This document shows, one piece after another, positions 1-6,562 of a stretch of 8,157 nt of DNA. The stretch covers positions 1-8,157 of the forward strand of contig JAKAMV010000423.1 in assembly GCA_021812735.1 (NCBI GenBank). Direction: 5' to 3'. A program made the translations under genes and the position numbers. The notes beneath the pieces are model-generated. The model saw only the letters and a list, made by a program, of their open reading frames with translations, was not told the origin of the DNA and ran no database searches. Every line of letters starts with the position of its first letter. Position 1 is the stretch's first letter. Source of the DNA: Chloroflexota bacterium (GTDB lineage: Bacteria > Chloroflexota > Limnocylindria > Limnocylindrales > CSP1-4).

Positions 1-926
1 GCCCAGCCCAGCGTCGTGACCGGGTCGAGCGAGCTGCCGGACGGGAGCGCTGCCGGCTGCCACGGCTGTTGCGGCGCGTCGGTCCAGACGAGGTCGTAGA
101 AGGTGGGCACGGCCGACGGGCCGGGTGTCGGGCCGGGGGCGGCGGATGCTGCAGGCGATCCGGACGCGCCCGGCACGGGCGACGCGGACGGCAGGGGCGT
201 CGGCGTCGGCAGGACGCCGCCGGGGGCGGGACCCGTCCCGGGGACAGCGATGCCGATCGCCCCCAGCCCATCGCCGTTCGGGTTGGGCAAGCCCGGGCGC
301 ACGATCTCGAAATGCGGGCCGTAGTAGGTGCGCAGGATCTCCGGGTAACGCATGCCCTGCAGGGCGCAGCGGTAGGCACTCGCCTGGTAGAGGCGCCATC
401 CATCGGCGTCGGCGCCGCACGCGGTGCCCGGCACGCCGGGCCGGTAGCCCGTGAGCAGGAAGCCGCCGTTCTTACGGACACTCACCGGCCAGGTGTCGAG
501 CACCGCTTGCCGCTGCCGGTCGTTGGCGTCGTACCGCTCGGGCCAGTAGACCTGGTCCCAGCTGTTGTCCAGCACGTCGTAGCAGCCGGCCCCATGTGGG
601 GCGGTGCGACCGCGCCAGACCATCGTGTAGAACCAGCCGTACTCCTTCACCGCGACCGCGCCGGCACGCAATGCCTCCGTTGGCGCGGTCGGACCGAACT
701 CTGCGGCGACCACGGTGGTGACGTACTGCTGGAATGGCACGACTTGCACCGTCCCGCGCGCCGGCCCGAACGTCCGATAGACCCGGATCGTGGGCGGCGG
801 CACGTATTCGTTGCTCCACCCCGTGCAGGTACCGCCTGCCGCGAGGGCGAACGGTGACGCGGGCGGCGCGACGAGGAGCAGGACGAGGGCAACTACAACC
901 GATCCTGCCGCCAGGCGGCGGAGCAT
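1..926 (-). CDS. Secreted SpoIID/LytB-domain protein, C-terminus cut by window edge
   Basis: 308 codons are visible from ATG 926 to the left edge, with no stop. Residues 1-30 form a signal peptide: MLRR, then a hydrophobic stretch GSVVVALVLLLVAPP ending near ALAAG. The SpoIID/LytB core covers about residues 45-205. Its hallmark is at 67-101, where QYVTTVVAAEFGP leads into EALRAGAVAVKEYG; this matches the family pattern of a conserved Glu followed by EALKAQAVAARTYA. Family members are peptidoglycan lytic transglycosylases or amidase enhancers acting outside the membrane. Cysteines at 34, 115, 170 and 187 could form disulphides. A Pro/Ser/Ala linker at about 230-275 separates the core from a second region (FYDLVWTDAPQQPW onward) that is truncated and not identifiable. 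The first in-frame ATG was chosen because the signal peptide starts there. There is no clear Shine-Dalgarno; a promoter at 934-962 fits a leaderless message. Domain call is firm; precise enzymatic role is not. Confidence 0.85.
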   Translation of the reverse strand, partial: MLRRLAAGSVVVALVLLLVAPPASPFALAAGGTCTGWSNEYVPPPTIRVYRTFGPARGTVQVVPFQQYVTTVVAAEFGPTAPTEALRAGAVAVKEYGWFYTMVWRGRTAPHGAGCYDVLDNSWDQVYWPERYDANDRQRQAVLDTWPVSVRKNGGFLLTGYRPGVPGTACGADADGWRLYQASAYRCALQGMRYPEILRTYYGPHFEIVRPGLPNPNGDGLGAIGIAVPGTGPAPGGVLPTPTPLPSASPVPGASGSPAASAAPGPTPGPSAVPTFYDLVWTDAPQQPWQPAALPSGSSLDPVTTLGW

Positions 927-933
927 GGGCGGC

Positions 934-962
934 ACCTTACTCGGCTCGGGCCGCGTTGGCAA
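934..962 (-). promoter_or_regulatory. Sigma70-type promoter for the SpoIID/LytB gene, leaderless geometry
   Basis: On the minus strand TTGCCA (957-962) and TAAGGT (934-939) are separated by exactly 17 nt. Each hexamer has 4 matches to the TTGACA or TATAAT consensus. Only 7 nt separate the -10 box from the ATG at 926, so transcription would be expected to start at or next to the A of the start codon. This agrees with the absence of a ribosome binding site. Inferred from sequence only. Confidence 0.55.
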
Positions 963-1032
963 CTCGGCCGCCCAGCCGGAGCCGTTTCACCGTCGACACG
1001 GAGGGGTGCCGCGGGGTCGTGTCGAGGGCGCC

Positions 1033-1089
1033 GCGCGGGGGATCAGCACGCGGGGGTCAGCGCGCGGGGGGTCAGCGCGCGGGGATCAC
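1033..1089. repeat. Short tandem repeat, about four 14-15 bp units, spanning the LysM gene stop codon
   Basis: Four near-identical units follow one another on the plus strand: GCGCGGGGGATCAG, CACGCGGGGGTCAG, CGCGCGGGGGGTCAG and CGCGCGGGGATCAC. The last codons and TGA of the LysM gene (1072-1074) lie inside the array, so its 3' end has been copied downstream. Probably slippage at a GC-rich stretch; no function is evident. Confidence 0.6.
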
Positions 1090-2148
1090 CAGACGCTGCC
1101 CGGTGTAGATCGTGTTCGGGTCGCTGATCCCGTTTGCGGCGGCGATCGCCTGCACGCTGACGCCGTACCTGGCCGCGATCGAGGTCAGGTTCTCCCCGGG
1201 CGCGACCACGTGGATCAGGGGCGATGCGGGCGCGGACGCGGGCGGCGTCGCTGAAGGTCCTGCGGCGGGCGTCGGGTTCGGCGTGGCGGAGACGGATGGC
1301 GTGGCCGAGCCAGTGGGCGCGGCGGAGCCGACGAGATCTGGCGTTGACAGCGGCGACCGGGCTACCGACCCGGCCATGCCGGCCGCGGACGACGACGTGC
1401 CGCCGACCAGCTCGGCGGAGAGGAACGCTAGGCCGTATCCGGCGACCGCGGCGACGAGGAGCAGGACGAGCACGACGGCGAGACGACTCACCGTCGAGCC
1501 ACCGAGGCGCGGCGACCCGCCGGGCGCGGCGGTGGTGGCTGCTTGCCCGAGACCGAGACCGAGGGCCGGTGCAGCCGCTGGCACCGCACCATGCTCCGGA
1601 GGGGGCGCGGCAGCCGGCTGGTCCGTCCCCGGCACGTGCGGCGCGGTCGGCTCGCTGGCCGCCGGCGCCGGTTCGTCGTTCACCGTCGGCCTGCCCAGCT
1701 CCGCGCTCGCCAGCCAGTACGCCTCGCCCGCGGCTGTCCGCTCCTCGGGCGAAGCATGCTCCGGGACGCCATCCTCGGGCGCGTCTGAATCTCCAGCCTC
1801 GCCGGGCTGCGGGCTTCCCTCGCTGGCGGGCTCTCGGCTCACGTGCGCGCCTGCGGGCTCGGTCGTACCGGCGGAGGGGGCGGCCGCCGTGGCCGTGGCG
1901 CCGGGCTGGACAGCCCCGGGCTGGACAGCCCCGAGCTGTGGGGACGCCTCGGCCGGGTACCGATCGCAGTCCGCGTAGTGGTCGGACAGGCACAACCGCA
2001 GCTGGTGCGCCGGGTCGATGGGCACGGGCTGCGGCCCGGCGAAGCAGCGGTGGTCCGGCCAGGGCGCCTGGCGGGCGCCCGGAGTTCCGTCGGGCAGCCC
2101 AAGGAGGGGGCAACCGGGGAGGGTCCGGGACGCCGGCGAGTCAACCAT
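1072..2148 (-). CDS. Membrane-anchored LysM protein with N-terminal four-cysteine module
   Basis: 358 residues. Residues 10-64 form a compact module with Cys at 13, 35, 53 and 61 and the phrases [26 protein letters not shown] and [13 protein letters not shown] recognise this pattern from uncharacterised LysM proteins of Chloroflexota-like bacteria but know no function for it. A low-complexity Ala/Pro/Glu region follows, then one transmembrane helix at about 222-243 ([22 protein letters not shown]). A Ser/Thr/Pro linker (244-311) leads to a single C-terminal LysM domain at 312-358 ([20 protein letters not shown] to GQRLVIPAR). LysM binds GlcNAc-containing glycans. The order implies a cytoplasmic cysteine module, one membrane pass and an external peptidoglycan anchor. 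ATG 2148 was chosen because family members begin shortly before the first Cys; upstream codons in this frame belong to the ISL3 element. Downstream lies the SpoIID/LytB gene, 145 bp away. Confidence 0.85.
   Translation of the reverse strand: MVDSPASRTLPGCPLLGLPDGTPGARQAPWPDHRCFAGPQPVPIDPAHQLRLCLSDHYADCDRYPAEASPQLGAVQPGAVQPGATATAAAPSAGTTEPAGAHVSREPASEGSPQPGEAGDSDAPEDGVPEHASPEERTAAGEAYWLASAELGRPTVNDEPAPAASEPTAPHVPGTDQPAAAPPPEHGAVPAAAPALGLGLGQAATTAAPGGSPRLGGSTVSRLAVVLVLLLVAAVAGYGLAFLSAELVGGTSSSAAGMAGSVARSPLSTPDLVGSAAPTGSATPSVSATPNPTPAAGPSATPPASAPASPLIHVVAPGENLTSIAARYGVSVQAIAAANGISDPNTIYTGQRLVIPAR
1904..1933. repeat. Perfect 15-bp tandem duplication inside the LysM gene
   Basis: GGCTGGACAGCCCCG occurs twice back to back, giving the duplicated peptide [11 protein letters not shown] in the low-complexity linker after the cysteine module. 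It keeps the frame. This is ordinary expansion of a disordered linker. Confidence 0.7.
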
Positions 2149-2155
2149 CTGTTGT

Positions 2156-2171
2156 CCATGATAGGGGTCGT
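2156..2171. repeat. Left terminal inverted repeat of the ISL3 element
   Basis: CCATGATAGGGGTCGT pairs with the right end at 3220-3235 (13 of 16). Read on the minus strand, the segment contains TATCAT (2158-2163), a good -10 hexamer pointing outward to the LysM gene. Confidence 0.55.
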
Positions 2172-2264
2172 GTCGCCTCCAGGCGCGGCGTTCGTGACGG
2201 CACCGGCGGCTTGGGCTTCGGCGGCGTCCCGGAAAGCAGGCGCTTCTGACCGATCCGTGGGCGT

Positions 2265-3183
2265 TCAGCGGCCGGGAAGCGGCGGGCAGTAGCCGCCCAG
2301 GCTGCGCATCACCAGCGCGATGAGGGCGCGCGCCGAGTGGAAGCCGTAGGCGATCCGGGTGAGCAGGCGGACCCGCGTATTGACCACCTCGACCCGCCCG
2401 TTGGACAGACCGTGGGTGAGCGCGGCGATGATGCCCTCCCAATGGCGGCGGACCTTGCGGGCGACCTCCACGAACAGCGGCAGCCCACAGCGGAGCGCCC
2501 AGGCGAGCCAGGCCTGCAGCAGCGCGATCCCTTCGGCCCCCGGAGCGCGAACACCTCGCGCAGCTGCTCCTTCAGGAGGTACGCTTGATAGAGCGGCGCG
2601 TTGAGTCGGACGAGCCGGCTGAGCCGGGCGCTCTGGCCCTCGGTGAGCTCGGCCGGTCGCCGGTAGAGCGCCCAGCGAGCCCCCTTGATCTCCGCCGAGA
2701 GCACCCGGTCGCCGCTCCGGCGAGCCTGGTTCCAGACCTCGCGGTGGAGCGCATCGAGGGCCTCGGTCGCCCAAGCCGCAACGTGGAAGGGGTCGGTGCA
2801 GAGGACGGCCTCGGGCGCCCGTCGCCGGACGACCCGCTCGATCCAGTCGCGAGCCAGGCAACCTGATCGTCGAAGGCTCGGGTGTGCCCTGCTCCATGGC
2901 GGGCCCAGGGCACCGCGGCGACGATCACCCCGTGGCGCGGGCAGCGGACCCGCGGCGCGTCGGCCTCCAGCTACGCCTTCGTCACTCCAAGATCGAGCGC
3001 CCGCCAGCGCCGTCGCCCGTCCCCAGCGTCATAGCCCGGACAGCGTTGCCGACAGATTCCGCAGCGGTGGCGATCCCGGCGCTGCAGCCGCACTCGCACG
3101 ACGAGTGAGCCGGACCGCTCCTCGAGGGACGCGTCGTCCACGCCCGCCCGCTCGACACCCAGCAAGCGGGCCCATACCCTCAA
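2265..3183 (-). pseudogene. ISL3-family transposase pseudogene with amber codon, internal deletion and frameshift
   Basis: Three frames together read as one ISL3 transposase. The N-terminal part (from about TTG 3183) has LRVWARLLGVERAGV, a zinc-binding HRCGICRQRC and the typical RRRWRALDLG. A TAG at 2971-2973 follows, where relatives usually have Tyr (KA-stop-LEAD). The same frame resumes through VRCPRHG and VPWARHGAGHTRAFDDQVAWLA. At about 2848-2853 the sequence jumps to DWIERVVRRRAPEAVLCTDPFHV in another frame, so the segment expected to carry the first and probably the second catalytic Asp is missing. Near 2536-2545 one base is lost; the frame changes after [13 protein letters not shown]. 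The C-terminal part continues with [19 protein letters not shown], then [25 protein letters not shown] with the catalytic Glu, to TGA 2265. Not functional. The start codon is uncertain. Confidence 0.85.
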
Positions 3184-3219
3184 TCCGCGCACGCCGTCTC
3201 CTCGCCCTGGTTGAGTCTG

Positions 3220-3235
3220 ACAACCCATACCATGG
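3220..3235. repeat. Right terminal inverted repeat of the ISL3 element
   Basis: The plus strand reads ACAACCCATACCATGG. It is the inverted partner of 2156-2171 with three mismatches. It lies 30 bp from the stop codon of the truncated hypothetical gene. Confidence 0.55.
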
Positions 3236-3265
3236 CACCAGACGGCGTGCGCTGCTGTGACCTGC

Positions 3266-3964
3266 TCAGCTCGCCCACCGATTCAGCAGTGGACCCTCAT
3301 TTCGGGGCGCTCGAGAGATGCCCTCCATGCTTTGGACTGACGCGTCTGTCGCGAGACTGGTGGCGACTGCCACCAGTCGGCTGGCATATTCCTCGGGGTC
3401 CTTGGCTGGCGCGATGAGACAAGTTGCTGGAGGCACGGGCATCACCACCGGCTCAAGGTATTCGACCAGATAGACGGTGAGCGGTGCGAGCCGGCCGTGG
3501 AACGGAGTGAGGGCGTTCCAAAGCGCACGCTGCTGACGTCTTGGACCGTGCAGGCGCTGCACAGGCGATATCTGTCGCTTCCAGTCTTCCCCGGCCGGCG
3601 CGTAGTCATCCCACAGCTCGTTGAGCCGCGCCCGAAGGCTGTCGGGGCCCGGACAAAACGAACACGGTGTGCGCAACACCATAGCAGCGGCGCGAGCCTT
3701 CTCGAGCATCGGCCCCTGCGCATCTGGCGTGCCTAGCGTTCGCGCGTGCTCGTCGATCACCTCGTGCTGGCGAAGGACAGCAGCGAGCCACTCGCGCCAC
3801 ACGACGCCGGTCAGGCCGAGCTCCCGCAGCTGGCCGTCGGCGTCAGCATGCCGGTCGAATGGCTGAACCTTCAGGCCGTCGGGGACGAGGACTGCGACGC
3901 AGAACCAGACTGGCGGAAAGGAATCTTCCGACCAACCGGGGTTCCGCAGCTGGAACTCACGCGT
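3266..3964 (-). pseudogene. 5'-truncated hypothetical gene, split by the neighbouring IS1634-family element
   Basis: The frame opens after a TAG at 3965-3967 and reads TREFQLRNPGWSEDSFPP, then VWFCVAVLVPDGLKVQPFD and LRELGLTGVVWREWLAAVL, to TGA 3266. The first conventional start is GTG 3802 (178 codons), but the 54 codons before it read as ordinary protein (NPGW, FPPVW, RELGL), so the true N-terminus lay further upstream. The codons just before ACG 3964 belong to the insertion sequence. If the element is removed between the CGTG repeats, the frame joins to ATG 5738 and begins MYYREFQLRNPGW. I do not recognise the family. It has a CSFC pair and no signal peptide or membrane helix, so it is probably cytoplasmic. 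A shortened product from GTG 3802 is possible but I see no clear ribosome site for it. Confidence 0.65.
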
Positions 3965-5725
3965 CTACCTGCGGGCCGGCCTTGGCCGAGATCGGGTCCG
4001 GGTGTCAGGCGGTGGCGGCGACCCGGGTGGGGGTGAGGTCGAAGAAGCGGGGCGGCTCCTCCACCCGAAGCGCCGTGAAGATGGCGGCCTGGCGCGCCGT
4101 GATTTCGGTGCGCTGGCGGACCTCGCCGGCCGAGCCCGCGAAGCGCCCCAGGTGGAGCTTCTCGAGCTCGTCGCGCAGGGTGCGCCAGGTCTCGCCGGTG
4201 GCGTTCTCGGCGATCCGCACGAGGAGCATGGCCAGCCAGCAGAGCAGGACGTGGGCGCGGATGCGCGTCTCCTTGTGGTGGTAGACGGGGCGCAGCTCGA
4301 GCGTCGTCTTCATGTCGCGCCAGGCGCGCTCGACCTCCAGGAGCTGCTTGTAGCCGAGCGCGACCTCGGCCGCGCTGAGCGAGGGATCGCTGGTGCGCAG
4401 GAGGAACGTGCCATCCAGGCGCGCCTCGGCAGCCACCGCGCCATGATCGATGCGCAGCAGGCCTGCCTTCGTCGCCCGCAGGAAGCGCCGGTACGCGGGC
4501 TTCTCGCGGAGGCGGCGGGCGAGGTCCTCGCGCACCGCCGCTGAGGCATCGTCGGAGCCCGCGATCGCGGCTTCGAGCTGGTCGAGGAGCTGCTGCCGGA
4601 CCAGCGCATCCCGTGCCGCTTCCTCGGCGTTGCGGCAGACCACGAACCGATCGCGCATGGTTCCCGCGTCGAGGACGACCTCCTTGACCTCGAGGGTGTC
4701 GCTCACCCGCTGGTAGCGGCCCTGGCGGGCCAGGGCGGCCTGGGCTTCCTTCGAGCCCGCGCGGAGCTTTGCGCCGGTGATGGCGTGGCCGCCGGCGCGC
4801 TGCAGGTAGCGGCGGTTCTCCGCGCTGTTGAAGCCCCGGTCGGCCACCCACACCACCCGGGCGAGCTTCCAGGCCAGGAGGTCGTCCTTCACCTGCCGGA
4901 TCAGCTCCTGGTCGCTCGCGTTGCCGGGGAAGGTCCAGGCCCGGATGGGGATGCCGGTGCGCGTGACCGCGAGGCCGAGCACGATCTGGGGCAGGTCGGG
5001 CCGGTGGTCCTTGGAGTGCCCGTACGCCCGAAAGCCCTTGGGCGCACCGTCGGATGACGTGTCGGCGGCGTCGGTCTCGAAGGAGGTGCTGGTGGTGTCG
5101 AAGAAGAGGAGGTCGACTTCGAGGTCCAGGAGCGTGGCCGTCGCCCAGTAGACCTGTTCCGCGAGCGCTCCTTCGATTTCGAGGAGCCAGTCCATCGCGC
5201 GGTAGCACGCATCATCGCTGAGGGCGGGCAGGCCCGGAACGGCGACGTGCTCGCTCACCCAGCCCGCACAACTGAGCTTGGAGGCAGGCGCCAGGGCCCG
5301 GTTGGCGACCATCGCGAAGAGCACCCGCTCGACGGACGCGTCGAGCCGCCGGCCCTGCAGCAGGCGGGTCAGGATCTCGTGCAGGCCCACGCGCCGCCAG
5401 AGCTGATCGAGGGCCCAGGCCCCGCCCAGCGCCCGCGACTCGAGGAAGTGGAGTTCGGGAGCCTATGCGGCCAGCGCCTCCTCCGGCGGGAGGGCCCGGG
5501 CCAGGGAGCCGATCAGGCGGCGGATCGCATCGCGATCGAGCGCATCCTCCCGGCCGAAGTTGTACAGGATGCGGACCATCGAGCGGTGGGTCTTGGAGTC
5601 CCACACGTTGTGCGCAAGCAACAGATAGCGGACCTCGGTGCCATCAGGGTTGTGCCGCCGGGTGGTCCGCAGGTACATGCTCAGGATGCTCCCAGGACCT
5701 ACCTAGCCCGTCAAGACCGACGCAG
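3962..5725 (-). mobile_element. IS1634-family (IS4 group) insertion sequence, ends inferred
   Basis: The element carries one full-length transposase frame. Its ends are inferred from the interrupted neighbour gene: the tetranucleotide CACG (plus strand) occurs at 3958-3961 and 5726-5729, and joining across it restores a start codon. That gives an element of about 1.76 kb, a plausible size for this family. Terminal inverted repeats are not convincing: the best match pairs GCCGGCCTTGGCCG (3975-3988) with GTCGGTCTTGACGG (minus strand 5721-5708), 10 of 14, which would place the ends slightly further in. Confidence 0.6.
4005..5678 (-). pseudogene. IS1634-family transposase, full length but interrupted by one amber codon
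   Basis: ATG 5678 begins MYLRTTRRHNPDGTEVRYL and runs 71 codons to a TAG at 5463-5465. The same frame then continues without a break (APELHFLESRALGGAWALDQ) to TGA 4005, 558 codons in all counting both stops, the usual size for this family. Read through, the DDE residues are present: Asp at about 194 (FFDTTSTSF), Asp at about 280 (VWVADRGFNS) and Glu at about 450 in ERAWRDMKTTLELRPVYHH, the family's YREK-type signature. Relatives have EEAL followed by a Gln-Ala-Pro-like stretch, so a single CAG-to-TAG change is the simplest cause. A product restarting at GTG 5390 would lack about 96 residues. Apart from this codon the gene looks recent and undamaged. Assigned to COG5421/IS1634 from these motifs. 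Confidence 0.9.
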
Positions 5726-5787
5726 CACGGTAGTACATCTATGCGCTCGGCGTCTGGAGAGGCTCTTGGCGGCCCTTTCCGTGCTCA

Positions 5788-5820
5788 GATCGGCCTGTTC
5801 GTCTGCCTCGGCGGCCGATC
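5788..5820. other. Inverted repeat with 8-bp arms in the intergenic region
   Basis: GATCGGCC (5788-5795) and GGCCGATC (5813-5820) are perfect inverted copies with a 17-nt loop. The pair lies between the Clp-N gene stop (5954) and the inferred original start of the split gene (5738). There is no T-run, so a terminator role is weak; it could be an operator or chance. Otherwise 5739-5953 shows nothing I can call coding. Confidence 0.3.
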
Positions 5821-5953
5821 AGCTGCGGAAACCGGGTCAGGGCGTCAGGACTGAACCGGAGGACAGGGCCGCTGCCCGGGCGCCGGGGATTGGGCGGCCG
5901 ACGACCAGCGAGGCGCGCCACGAAGGAACACGCGAAGGGGGTCCGCAGGGTGC

Positions 5954-6391
5954 CTACGCCAGCGGGGGGCCTCCGACGACGGTCACGAGCCGCGGAAGGC
6001 TGATCCCGACAGCGGTAAGGACATCCCGGGCACGACACTCGCTGGTCGCCAGGGCAAGAAGCAGTTCGCCGACGCCAGGGTCCCTGCGTGCGGCGAGGCC
6101 GCGCTCTAACGCTGCCTCGATCACGGTCTTCGCGTCGGCGGAAAGTCCGGGTCCCGGATCTCGTCCTGTCCGGGCGTCGCGGGCGGCGCGCGATACCGTG
6201 GAAGCCTCGAGTCCCGCCTTGTGTGCCAGGGCGGCGCCCTTCTTGTGTTCCATCGTGGCCACGAGGAGATCCAGGCTGTCGGTTCCCTCCGCGGCACCAC
6301 GTCCAGCGGTTGCCCGGGCCACGACATCCTGGAAATCCGGGCAGGGGCGATGAAACGCAGGTCCGCGTTGCCGATGGAAACCCAGCCTCAT
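5954..6391 (-). CDS. Stand-alone double Clp-N repeat protein
   Basis: 145 residues from ATG 6391 to TAG 5954. Two repeats resemble the N-terminal domain of ClpA/ClpC/ClpB. Repeat 1, about 19-72, reads DFQDVVARATAG, then DSLDLLVATMEHKKGAALAHKAGLEASTV. Repeat 2, about 83-137, reads LSADAKTVIEAALERGLAAR, then GVGELLLALATSECRARDVLTAVGI. Both carry the helix pattern of the family (xxLLLALxxxxxxAxxxLxxxGI). In Clp ATPases this domain binds adaptors and substrates. Here there is no AAA+ module, so the protein may be an adaptor, a competitor for Clp partners or a stress-linked regulator; that is inference. It is preceded by GGGAGGAGCG directly before the ATG, a strong ribosome site at short spacing. 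No signal peptide, so cytoplasmic. The ATPase partner is not in the window. Codon use is like its neighbours. Confidence 0.75.
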   Translation of the reverse strand: MRLGFHRQRGPAFHRPCPDFQDVVARATAGRGAAEGTDSLDLLVATMEHKKGAALAHKAGLEASTVSRAARDARTGRDPGPGLSADAKTVIEAALERGLAARRDPGVGELLLALATSECRARDVLTAVGISLPRLVTVVGGPPLA

Positions 6392-6434
6392 CGCTCCTCC
6401 CGGGCCCCCGAAGCCCCGTCGCCTCTCCTCAGCA

Positions 6435-6465
6435 GATCGTCACCGTACGGATCGTCGCACGGATC
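6435..6465. promoter_or_regulatory. Cluster of direct repeats upstream of the Clp-N gene
   Basis: GATCGTC occurs at 6435-6441 and 6450-6456, and ACGGATC at 6447-6453 and 6459-6465, giving three GATC cores within 31 bp about 45-75 bp upstream of ATG 6391. This could be a regulator site or chance in GC-rich DNA. I see no matching -35/-10 pair next to it. Confidence 0.2.
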
Positions 6466-6522
6466 ACTTCAGCGGCGCGGGTCAAGTCCGCCGCATCCCT
6501 ACGAGCGCGACGACAACAGCGG

Positions 6523-6561
6523 GCCTGGGGGAGTCTCGCCTGGCGCGAGACTCCCCCAGGC
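6523..6561 (-). terminator. Perfect 17-bp hairpin downstream of the six-cysteine protein gene
   Basis: GCCTGGGGGAGTCTCGC (6523-6539) and GCGAGACTCCCCCAGGC (6545-6561) are exact inverted copies around the 5-nt loop CTGGC. The hairpin starts 33 nt after the TAG at 6595-6597. On the minus strand the tail is CCCGCTGTTGTCGTC, only weakly T-rich, so termination may need a factor. Its stability and position still make a terminator the best reading. Confidence 0.7.
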
Positions 6562-6562
6562 A

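Larger units (their letters stand above)
2156..3235 (-). mobile_element. Decayed ISL3-family insertion sequence
   Basis: The element holds an ISL3 transposase pseudogene flanked by an imperfect terminal inverted repeat. The left end at 2156-2171 reads CCATGATAGGGGTCGT. The right end at 3220-3235 reads CCATGGTATGGGTTGT on the minus strand, a match at 13 of 16 positions. The repeat may extend outward to about 2148 and 3242 with a one-base gap (TCTGTTG against TCTGGTG). I find no convincing 8-bp target duplication, so the exact ends are uncertain and the insertion looks old. It sits between a LysM gene start and the 3' end of a truncated gene. Confidence 0.7.

Noticed and set aside
69..2292. Long open frames on the plus strand (for example 69-857, 1112-1978 and 1224-2249)
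   Set aside because: They are Arg/Gly/Pro/Ala-rich shadows of the SpoIID/LytB and LysM genes on the other strand, with no recognisable motifs or ribosome sites.
2149..2442. N-terminal extension of the LysM frame into the ISL3 element
   Set aside because: The added 98 codons run antisense-phase through the transposase C-terminus and lack any family feature; ATG 2148 fits the known module start.
3871..5208. A 445-codon minus-strand frame overlapping the IS1634-family transposase
   Set aside because: It is out of frame with the transposase, which has clear catalytic motifs; the alternative translation is rich in Arg, Pro and Gly with no domain.
2971..5465. Recoding of TAG as an amino acid, since both transposases are broken by TAG
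   Set aside because: Four resident genes (ending at 5954, 6595, 7347 and 7634) end in TAG at sensible C-termini, and the one at 6595 is followed by a hairpin. Two independent lesions are simpler.
3975..5721. Terminal inverted repeat of the IS1634-family element, GCCGGCCTTGGCCG against GTCGGTCTTGACGG
   Set aside because: Only 10 of 14 positions match, the left copy is itself near-palindromic, and it does not agree with the ends suggested by the split gene. Kept only as a weak candidate.
6392..6522. TTGACC upstream of the Clp-N gene as a -35 box
   Set aside because: No acceptable -10 hexamer lies 15-19 nt downstream on the minus strand.
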